This document shows, piece by piece, positions 9,363 to 16,041 of a stretch of DNA of 64,000 nt. The position numbers and the translations under genes are program-made. This DNA comes from Paenibacillus nanensis (GTDB lineage: Bacteria; Bacillota; Bacilli; Paenibacillales; Paenibacillaceae): NCBI RefSeq assembly GCF_003583765.1, contig NZ_QXQA01000015.1, positions 104,541 to 168,540 on the forward strand, in the 5' to 3' direction. The notes under the pieces were generated by a model that saw only the letters and a list, made by a program, of their open reading frames with translations, did no database searches and was not told where the DNA came from. Numbering within the stretch: position 1 is the first letter of the stretch; each line of letters opens with the position of its first letter.

Positions 9363-10879
9363 CCGGATGTCAGCTTCCTATATTCAACCGGGGTCATGTC
9401 GGTAGCAGCCTTGAATACCTTCGCAAAGTAGCTTGCGCTTGCGTACCCGCATCTTTCAGCCACTTCATTCATTTTGAAATGCTCGTTCCGAACCAGCTTC
9501 TTCGCAAGCTCTAACCGGTAATCGCTGATGTATTGTTTAATCGTTGTTCCTGTCTCCTGCTTGAACAAAGCTCCGAGATGGGCGGCAGACATATGTAGCT
9601 GGTCGGCAATCCTCTGAATGTCCAAATCCGCGTCGCCGTAATGGGAAGCAATATAGTCCATGACGGAGCGCACCGTTCGGGAATAAGGCGATGCCTTCTG
9701 GACTTCCTCCTGATAAGCTCTGCAGAGTTCAAGCATGAACAGGCGAATTTCCTCGATCGAATCGGCTTGTTCGATCACGTCCTTCGCGTCCTGAGCCTGA
9801 TAGATTTGATGAAAGCCGATTAATATTCCGTTCTTCTCTCTAAGCATAGCTTGCGCGAAGGACGCGAACATCGATTGGACGCTGTCTCTGCTAAGAGTCG
9901 CATCCCGGATCAGCTCGTCGCAGAATGCATCGACCCATGCCGAAAGCTTCTCCGGCTCCTTCTTCAAGTAATGGGAAAACTCTACAAAAACATCCGAACG
10001 AACCGCCGCGGTCGCGGATTTCGTCCGATCTGACGAAAACAAACGAAGCTCAGGCCGGTAAAAGGAATGCTGCAAGGCGGAAAGCGCTGATCTGCAGCTA
10101 TCGGCAACTCCGTCTAACCCCGTTACAGACAGGTCTCCAATCCCGATCGTCAAATCGGGAAATTGCCGCAGCATCGCAGCAGCTAACGAAGCGATCCGTT
10201 CCTCTTCCTGACGCTGGAATGCCGTAACGATGAGCAGAGTTCTCGTGTCCAGCCGCTCAGCGATTGACGGAAACCCTTGCTGCTTCCAGACATCGTGAAT
10301 CTCCGTCAACCGATCCCGTTCGGTCTTGCTCCCTTTTCCGAACTGGATCGCCATCCCCCTATATTGTCTATTGGCGGCTGGAAACCCGGCCACTTCGCAT
10401 AACCGCTTAATCTCCTCATCATGACCGGTTTTCGTTCGCAGCATGTTGGCTAGCTTGAACTTCTCTAGTTCAAGCTTCTGACCGTTTAGCTCATCTTGAA
10501 GCTTCAGTTGACGGATCGCGGTTACCGTTTTTTGAATCGCCTTTTCCAGCTCCGGGATTCGGATCGGCTTCTCGATATAATCGACGGCAGACAGCTTAAT
10601 CGCGCTTTTCAGATAATCGACTTCCATATAACCGCTCATAAATAACAGCTTGCTGTCAGGCGACGCTACAGCCAGCTTCTCCGCGAATTCGATTCCGTTT
10701 AATCGCGGCATCCGAATATCGGTTAATACGATATCCGGCTGATGGACCGTCGCCAAACGAAGCGCCTCTTCTCCATCTCGTGCCTGGTATACCTGTGCAA
10801 TCCCATAGTCCGACCAGTCGATGGCTTCGATGAGACCTTCCCGCGTATAATCGTCATCATCGGCAACAAGTATTCTCAT
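9359..10879 (-). CDS. YesN-type response regulator (REC plus AraC HTH)
   Basis: 506 residues. The N-terminal receiver domain (1-120) has the acidic cluster ADDDD, phospho-acceptor Asp54 in VLTDIRMP and the conserved Lys in IEKPI. A long middle region follows, and the C-terminal 100 residues form an AraC-type double helix-turn-helix (IQRIADQLHMSAAHLGALFK; VAERCGYASASYFAKVFK). It is the partner of the kinase encoded immediately downstream and overlapping by 4 bases. In this family the regulator usually activates nearby sugar uptake or degradation genes; here the binding protein, phosphatase and esterase-like genes in the same run are likely targets. The gap to the preceding solute-binding gene is only 3 bases. 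Confidence 0.95.
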   Translation of the reverse strand: MRILVADDDDYTREGLIEAIDWSDYGIAQVYQARDGEEALRLATVHQPDIVLTDIRMPRLNGIEFAEKLAVASPDSKLLFMSGYMEVDYLKSAIKLSAVDYIEKPIRIPELEKAIQKTVTAIRQLKLQDELNGQKLELEKFKLANMLRTKTGHDEEIKRLCEVAGFPAANRQYRGMAIQFGKGSKTERDRLTEIHDVWKQQGFPSIAERLDTRTLLIVTAFQRQEEERIASLAAAMLRQFPDLTIGIGDLSVTGLDGVADSCRSALSALQHSFYRPELRLFSSDRTKSATAAVRSDVFVEFSHYLKKEPEKLSAWVDAFCDELIRDATLSRDSVQSMFASFAQAMLREKNGILIGFHQIYQAQDAKDVIEQADSIEEIRLFMLELCRAYQEEVQKASPYSRTVRSVMDYIASHYGDADLDIQRIADQLHMSAAHLGALFKQETGTTIKQYISDYRLELAKKLVRNEHFKMNEVAERCGYASASYFAKVFKAATDMTPVEYRKLTSG

Positions 10880-10882
10880 CCG

Positions 10883-12445
10883 CTAACCTCCCCCCGATCG
10901 CGATTCGGCAAAAGCATCCAGCTGCTGCTGCAGCTCATGCAGGAATGTATCCATCCCCGCGCCGCGAAGCTGAGCCCTAGCGTTGTTCCATTCGGTGTCA
11001 ATGTCATCAGCGATCCCAACGGCTAGCGGTTGGATATAACGCGACCTTACCTTCTCCAAATTGGCGAGCTCCTCCGTTACGGCAGCGTTATCGAACACGA
11101 ATCCGCGATATGGGCTTTCGCCCCCCGACTGAGCCAGTCTTTTCCCTTCGGCCTGCAGGCGGTCGTGAATTTCCTGCCACTCCCCCGGATGTTTGGCTCG
11201 CATGTTCATCGTGTCGTCATTAAGCCCCGTCCAGCCCGGCTTTCGGTTTTCAGCAGGGATGCCCTCGTAGTAAATGCGGTTTTCACTGTCGATTTTATAA
11301 TGCTCGCCTTCAACCCCATACTGGAGCAGATTGTAGTAAGTTTGGTCGGTATGCGCCTTGGCGATCAGCCGAAGCGCCTTCTCGACATGCTTCGAATGAG
11401 CGCCGACCGAGATCACGCTGGTTCTGTCAAGGGAATGATAGGGCATGTAGCTAGGAACGTTGTGCAAGTAATAATCGAACCAGCCGTATTCAAAGTCGGG
11501 ATGCGTTTCTTTCAGCACGCTTATGTAACCGATGCTTACTGCGCCGAAATGATTGTTGAATTCAATCGGTTTTTTGTCCCGCTTCATAAGCTCCAGCGTT
11601 TCGCTGGTCGAATTGCCTTGCGCGGCCAAAATGTTCGGATCAACGACGCCGTCCTTAAACCATTTGTTGGCATATTCCAGAACCTGACGATACTCAGGGG
11701 TGTCGTACATGCTGACTGCCATATAAGGCTCATCGACAGCCGCCACGGCATACCCTTTTACCAGCGTATGATATTTGGATCCGGCGATCAGCGTCCACAG
11801 ATTATCGGCGAACCGCTTATCGTTGATCATTGGCGCATCCGGGTAAACTTCTTTCGCTTTATAAATATACTGTTCGGCGGTTGCCAGATTTACGATTTCA
11901 GGCAGTCCCCACTGCTTTCGCAGATCTTCCCGGTAGAGCATTCCCTCGCTCCCGCCGCCAGGCTTAAAATATTGAGGGATTCCATATAGCTTGCCATTGA
12001 TTAAAATTTCATCCAAAACCCCTTCGTAATGCTCGACCAGCTCCGGCACGGCATGCAGGTAAGGCGAAAGGTCGGCAAACGCATTTTTGGCGGCGAACGT
12101 AATATAGTCAGACCACGCGCCTCCCACATACAGATCGTATTCTTTGGCTGCTATGGCCCGGCTGATTTGATTTTTTTCATCGCCCCACGGCACAAAGTCG
12201 AACCGGATTCGCAGACCCAAGTCGCGCTCCGTGAGCGCATCAAGCTGCTTGTAGAACGTCTCCATCCCTCCTGCCGGCTCCGACCCCATTGTAAGCCCTT
12301 TCAATTCTATAATATCGTCAGCAGCTTCATCTTCCGCTTCATTGGTAAACGCAGCGTTTGGCGCCTGTTCCGAGCAAGCGGACAGGAAGAGCGTAAGTAT
12401 TATCGTTAGGAGTGCCGTTTTTCTCATCCAGCCTGCGGGTTTCAT
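10883..12445 (-). CDS. Extracellular solute-binding lipoprotein (sugar ABC type)
   Basis: 520 residues from the ATG at 12445. The reading frame is open 18 codons further upstream, but that part overlaps the preceding gene. The N-terminus is a lipoprotein signal with lipobox LSAC, so the mature protein would be anchored to the outer face of the membrane. The body has features of family-1 type binding proteins (ISRAIAAKEYDLYVGG, GKLYGIPQYFKPGG), like the large LipO-type proteins of Paenibacillus. No permease or ATPase genes are nearby. Its position directly before yesN/yesM suggests either that it presents ligand to the sensor kinase or that it works with permeases encoded elsewhere; both are inference. 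Confidence 0.9.
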   Translation of the reverse strand: MKPAGWMRKTALLTIILTLFLSACSEQAPNAAFTNEAEDEAADDIIELKGLTMGSEPAGGMETFYKQLDALTERDLGLRIRFDFVPWGDEKNQISRAIAAKEYDLYVGGAWSDYITFAAKNAFADLSPYLHAVPELVEHYEGVLDEILINGKLYGIPQYFKPGGGSEGMLYREDLRKQWGLPEIVNLATAEQYIYKAKEVYPDAPMINDKRFADNLWTLIAGSKYHTLVKGYAVAAVDEPYMAVSMYDTPEYRQVLEYANKWFKDGVVDPNILAAQGNSTSETLELMKRDKKPIEFNNHFGAVSIGYISVLKETHPDFEYGWFDYYLHNVPSYMPYHSLDRTSVISVGAHSKHVEKALRLIAKAHTDQTYYNLLQYGVEGEHYKIDSENRIYYEGIPAENRKPGWTGLNDDTMNMRAKHPGEWQEIHDRLQAEGKRLAQSGGESPYRGFVFDNAAVTEELANLEKVRSRYIQPLAVGIADDIDTEWNNARAQLRGAGMDTFLHELQQQLDAFAESRSGGG

Positions 12446-12495
12446 TACGTTCGGGCGCCCCTTTCCGGCAAATATACGTACGGTCTCGTACAGCA

Positions 12496-13068
12496 TCATT
12501 GTACAGGATTGAGCCGGCTTCCACTATATGAATCTTCCATTCCTAACAGCCACTTTGCCGCGTCCAGTATATTTTCAGCTATGTAATCAGGTTGAGCTTC
12601 TTCCCATTTATGTCTATACGTCGTTAAGGAAGCTTCGCCCCATCCTGTTTTTACCAATATTTTAATTGCTCCTACCGCATGGGCAGCCAGCATATCCGTG
12701 TCGCCAACATCGCCGATAACGACGCATCTTGTCAGGTCAAGCCGATGCTGCTTCGCCGCGTCCAATAACATGCCCGGCTTCGGCTTTCTGCATTGGCATT
12801 CCTGCTCATGCGGACAAATATACGCTTGGTCGAATCCGAACCGAATAAATTGTTCTTCAAACTCCTGAATCGTTGCTTCACCCCGGGAAATTCGATATTG
12901 ATTCGTAAAGGCAAAGACTTGAAGCCCAGCCGCCTTCAGCAGATCGATTGCCAGCTGCGCATCCTCGAATAAGCGAAAATCCTTCGGATGAATAAAATGC
13001 CCATTGCCGCCGATTGTGCCGTCCCGGTCAATAAAAACGGCTTGAAGATGAAGTTTATGGTCACGCAT
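12496..13068 (-). CDS. HAD-IIIA phosphatase, GmhB/histidinol-phosphatase-like
   Basis: 190 residues from the ATG at 13068, which has AAGGAGGG six bases upstream; the longer open frame into the preceding gene is not needed. HAD motif I is FIDRDGT (nucleophile Asp14 and acid/base Asp16), motif II is FTNQ, motif III RKPKPG and motif IV GDVGDTD. A zinc-binding loop CPHEQECQC is characteristic of the D,D-heptose 1,7-bisphosphate phosphatase (GmhB) subgroup. The true substrate is probably a sugar phosphate, but since no heptose pathway genes are visible a different phospho-sugar is just as likely. It sits between an esterase-like hydrolase and the sugar-binding lipoprotein, apparently in one transcript. 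Confidence 0.9.
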   Translation of the reverse strand: MRDHKLHLQAVFIDRDGTIGGNGHFIHPKDFRLFEDAQLAIDLLKAAGLQVFAFTNQYRISRGEATIQEFEEQFIRFGFDQAYICPHEQECQCRKPKPGMLLDAAKQHRLDLTRCVVIGDVGDTDMLAAHAVGAIKILVKTGWGEASLTTYRHKWEEAQPDYIAENILDAAKWLLGMEDSYSGSRLNPVQ

Positions 13069-13106
13069 CCTGATCCCTCCTTCATTGCATCCATGCAGCC
13101 TGAGGA

Positions 13107-13898
13107 TTAAAATCCTCTCCGCTTCAACCAGCGTCTGCAAGTATCCGCCCAGCATGCCGTATCCGGCAGCTCAGGGGCAAGTCCGATACCGTGCTTTCCT
13201 TGCTCGAAAATATGAAGCTCAAAGGGCACGCCATGACGGCTGAGAGCCCCGGCGAACAATAGACTATTCTCCGGAGGAACGGAGTTGTCTTCCGCTGTAT
13301 GCCACAGAAAGGTTGGAGGCGTATCCGCGTTCACTTGAAGCTCGCTCGATAATGCATGGATAAGCTTCTCCCCCGGTTCGCTTCCCAGCTGTGCTTCTCT
13401 TGAGCCGGCATGCGTATACGGCTCCGTGAAGGTAATCACGGGATAGCATAAAATAAGTCCATCCGGCCTGCTGCTGTGCCGATCGATCGGATCGTCGGAC
13501 ATCGGGTCGCCTTCATCGAAATGGGTTCCCACCGTCGAGGCGAGATGTCCTCCCGCCGAAAAGCCCATTACCGCGATGCGGCCGGGATCGACATTCCATT
13601 CGCCCGCGTAATAACGGGCATACCGGACGGCCCGTTTGCCATCCAGCAGCGGCGCCGGGTATCCATACGGATGAACCCGATAATGCAGAACGGCTGCCGA
13701 AACGCCAATCTCATTCAACCACCTTGCAATGGGATAAGCTTCATGCTCCGCCCGCGTTCTATATCCGCCGCCCGGGCAAATGATGACAAGCCCGGTCGGT
13801 TTGGAATCCGGTACAAGAAACAGCTCCAACCTCGGTATATCCTCGCTTTCGTTGCCCTTGGCCATAGGTGCCTCATTCGGCCACAATCGATGGATCAT
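13107..13898 (-). CDS. Alpha/beta hydrolase, BD-FAE/acetylxylan-esterase-like
   Basis: 263 residues from the second in-frame ATG (13898), which is better spaced from AAAGGAAG than the first at 13904. The fold is shown by the oxyanion motif CPGGGY, nucleophile elbow GFSAGG (Ser114), Asp204 in TAEDNSVPP and His236 in KHGIG. These match small esterases that remove acetyl or other acyl groups from carbohydrates. No signal peptide is seen, so it acts in the cytoplasm, probably on imported oligosaccharides. It is the first gene of the run ending with the YesM kinase, 38 bases before the HAD gene. The terminator of the preceding mqo gene lies directly upstream. Confidence 0.88.
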   Translation of the reverse strand: MIHRLWPNEAPMAKGNESEDIPRLELFLVPDSKPTGLVIICPGGGYRTRAEHEAYPIARWLNEIGVSAAVLHYRVHPYGYPAPLLDGKRAVRYARYYAGEWNVDPGRIAVMGFSAGGHLASTVGTHFDEGDPMSDDPIDRHSSRPDGLILCYPVITFTEPYTHAGSREAQLGSEPGEKLIHALSSELQVNADTPPTFLWHTAEDNSVPPENSLLFAGALSRHGVPFELHIFEQGKHGIGLAPELPDTACWADTCRRWLKRRGF

Positions 13899-13922
13899 AA
13901 GCATCTTCCTTTCGAAAAGTGT

Positions 13923-13954
13923 AAAACAAAGAGCAGCCGCTTAAGCAACTGCTC
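13923..13954 (-). terminator. Terminator after mqo
   Basis: Minus-strand GAGCAGTTGCTT pairs with AAGCGGCTGCTC (12 bp with two G-T pairs) and is followed by TTTGTTTTA. It separates mqo from the esterase-HAD-binding-protein operon. Confidence 0.8.
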
Positions 13955-13983
13955 TCGTATCTCTTGCTGGTTGGCAACGCTTA

Positions 13984-15522
13984 TTAAGAAACTGTCCGTT
14001 GGACTTTCTTCTGTTCGCCTGCCTTCTGTGACGACGCTGTCTCGTTAAGACCCAGCGTTTGAGCCGTAGACTCAAGCAGCTCCTGGAAAAGCCCCGGATT
14101 TTCCACGAGCGAAACGCCATAAGAAGGAATCATCTCTTTAATTTTCGGCTCCCACTCTTTGAGCTGCTGCGGGAAGCATTTTTTAATCACTTCAAGCATA
14201 ACGTGGACGGCCGTTGAAGCGCCCGGTGAAGCGCCCAGCAATGCGGCGATCGAGCCGTCAGCCGCGCTGACCACCTCCGTGCCGAATTGAAGCGTGCCTT
14301 TGCCGCCCTCAACTGTGTCTTTAATAACCTGAACGCGCTGTCCTGCCACGACCAAATCCCAGTCCTCGCTTCTTGCATCCGGGATAAAATCGCGCAATTC
14401 TTCCATGCGCTGTTCTTTGGAAAGCATGAGCTGCTGAATCAGATATTTGGTCAAAGCCATGTTTTTGGCGCCTGCTGCCAGCATCGTGATGAGATTATCC
14501 GGTTTGACCGAAGTGACCAGATCGAACATGGAGCCCGTCTTCAAAAACTTCGGCGAGAAGCCGGCAAACGGCCCGAACAACAGCGACTTTTTGTTATCGA
14601 TATATCTTGTGTCAAGATGCGGCACGGACATTGGCGGCGCGCCAACCGACGCTTTGCCGTACACCTTGGCGTGATGCTGCTCTACCACCTGAGGGTTCGT
14701 GCACACCATAAAGAGTCCGCTTACCGGGAAGCCGCCGATATGCCTGCCCTCTGGAATTCCGGACTTTTGAAGCAAATGCAAGCTTCCGCCCCCCGCCCCA
14801 ATAAAGACGAATTTGGCGGTATGCTGTTCAACGGAACCGGTAGCCAAGTTTTTCACTTTCAAATTCCATAATCCGTCGCTCGTGCGCTTCAAGCTGTTAA
14901 CGCTATGTTTGTAGTTGATTTCAACGTTTTTGCTCTTCAAGTGCTCGAACAGCATTCGCGTTAGCGCGCCGAAGTTGACATCGGTTCCGGAATCGATTTT
15001 CGTAGCCGCAATCGGCTCATCGTGTTTACGGTTTTTCATCATGAGCGGAATCCATTCGGCCAGCTTTGCCGGGTCGTCAGAAAACTCCATTCCTTGGAAC
15101 AGAGGACTTCTCGACATCGCCTCATAACGGTTTTTCAAAAACTTGACGTTCGCTTCCCCGCGCACATAACTCATATGCGGCAATGGCATAATAAAATCCT
15201 GAGGATTGCGAATGAGCTTGCTCTCCACCAGATAAGACCAAAATTGTCTCGAAAGCTGGAACTGTTCGTTAATTTTTATCGCTTTGCTGATATCAACGGT
15301 TCCATCCGATTTTTCGACCGTATAGTTAAGCTCGCACAACGCAGAATGCCCCGTTCCCGCATTATTCCACTCGTTGGAGCTCTCTTCGCCTGCTGCCGCC
15401 AGCTTCTCAAGCACTGTAATTTTCCAGTCCGGCACCAGCTCCTTCAGCAGAGTCCCCAAGGTTGCGCTCATGACTCCGGCACCGATCAAGATTACGTCTG
15501 AATTTGTTTGTTTATTACTCAT
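13984..15522 (-). CDS. mqo: Malate:quinone oxidoreductase
   Basis: 512 residues, the usual length for Mqo. The N-terminus carries the FAD dinucleotide motif (VILIGAGVMSATLG) and the Mqo signature region (SSNEWNNAGTGHSALCELNY). It oxidises malate to oxaloacetate and passes the electrons to the quinone pool at the inner face of the membrane, bypassing NAD-linked malate dehydrogenase. The ATG at 15522 is preceded by AAGGA. The gene is divergent from the ArsR/CoA-disulfide reductase unit and ends at its own terminator. A palindrome (ATAGTG-TAT-CACTAT) lies about 95 bases upstream of the start. Confidence 0.97.
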   Translation of the reverse strand: MSNKQTNSDVILIGAGVMSATLGTLLKELVPDWKITVLEKLAAAGEESSNEWNNAGTGHSALCELNYTVEKSDGTVDISKAIKINEQFQLSRQFWSYLVESKLIRNPQDFIMPLPHMSYVRGEANVKFLKNRYEAMSRSPLFQGMEFSDDPAKLAEWIPLMMKNRKHDEPIAATKIDSGTDVNFGALTRMLFEHLKSKNVEINYKHSVNSLKRTSDGLWNLKVKNLATGSVEQHTAKFVFIGAGGGSLHLLQKSGIPEGRHIGGFPVSGLFMVCTNPQVVEQHHAKVYGKASVGAPPMSVPHLDTRYIDNKKSLLFGPFAGFSPKFLKTGSMFDLVTSVKPDNLITMLAAGAKNMALTKYLIQQLMLSKEQRMEELRDFIPDARSEDWDLVVAGQRVQVIKDTVEGGKGTLQFGTEVVSAADGSIAALLGASPGASTAVHVMLEVIKKCFPQQLKEWEPKIKEMIPSYGVSLVENPGLFQELLESTAQTLGLNETASSQKAGEQKKVQRTVS

Positions 15523-15616
15523 TATTAACCGTCCTTATATCTTATGATTTGCAGAAAAGATGCCATTTCTCCTGAATAGGCGCACATCTTTCTGGATCAA
15601 AAATGACCTTTATTGT

Positions 15617-15631
15617 ATAGTGTATCACTAT
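15617..15631. promoter_or_regulatory. Perfect 6-bp inverted repeat in the mqo promoter region
   Basis: ATAGTG-TAT-CACTAT is a perfect inverted repeat with 3-base spacing, 95 bases upstream of the mqo start and on the mqo side of the divergent promoter region. It is a candidate operator. The cognate regulator is not evident, and no clean -35 box could be matched for mqo. Confidence 0.35.
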
Positions 15632-15689
15632 TATTTATAGATTTAAATAAATTCCTCATTGATAGTTTTTATCAGGCCAATAACAAAAC

Positions 15690-15728
15690 TTGCTTTATAG
15701 ATCGTTATATCGTAATATTGCAATATAC
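15690..15728 (+). promoter_or_regulatory. Promoter and overlapping operator of the arsR-cdr unit
   Basis: TTGCTT (15690-15695) and TAATAT (15713-15718) are separated by 17 bases. The sequence GTAATATTGCAATATAC (15712-15728), containing the perfect palindrome ATATTGCAATAT, covers the -10 box. This is where an ArsR-type repressor would block its own promoter. The palindrome is observed; self-repression is inferred. Confidence 0.65.
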
Positions 15729-15754
15729 CGTTTATCGAATTGAGGTGTTCAATC

Positions 15755-16039
15755 GTGGATAACAACTTTCAACGTTTCAACGAAGCATCGGACATGTTAA
15801 AGGCGCTGGCACATCCCGTTCGCTTATGTATTGTGAAGGGACTGCTCCAAAAGGGCCGCTGCAACGTTGGCTATATGCAGGAATGCCTCGACCTGCCGCA
15901 GTCTACGGTATCCCAGCATCTACAGAAGCTCCGTCATTTCGGAATCGTCACGACGGAGCGCAACGGACTCGAAGTCAACTACACCATTGCCGACGAGAGA
16001 GTGAAAGAAATTATAAAGGTTTTCTTCGGGGAGGAATAA
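15755..16039 (+). CDS. ArsR/SmtB-family repressor, probably thiol or persulfide sensing
   Basis: 94 residues from a GTG start at 15755, with GAGGTG 7 bases upstream. The sequence is a compact winged helix: ALAHPVRLCIVKGLL, the recognition helix LPQSTVSQHLQKL, and a beta-wing (IVTTERNGLEVNYTI). Cysteines 25, 36 and 44 are present; the usual metal-site CVC of ArsR or the C-terminal SmtB ligands are not. Members of this family that accompany rhodanese and persulfide enzymes (BigR/SqrR type) sense reactive sulfur through cysteine pairs, and the downstream gene fits that role. The next gene starts 3 bases after its stop, so they form one operon. Whether these cysteines correspond to the BigR pair needs an alignment. 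Confidence 0.9.
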   Translation: MDNNFQRFNEASDMLKALAHPVRLCIVKGLLQKGRCNVGYMQECLDLPQSTVSQHLQKLRHFGIVTTERNGLEVNYTIADERVKEIIKVFFGEE

Positions 16040-16041
16040 GA

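Noticed and set aside
12446..12499. 18-codon N-terminal extension of the solute-binding lipoprotein
   Set aside because: It would place charged residues ahead of the signal peptide and overlap the HAD gene stop; the internal ATG fits a lipoprotein signal.
15826..16041. Upstream extension of the CoA-disulfide reductase frame
   Set aside because: It overlaps the arsR gene in another frame, encodes no family sequence, and the ATG at 16042 has an excellent ribosome site.
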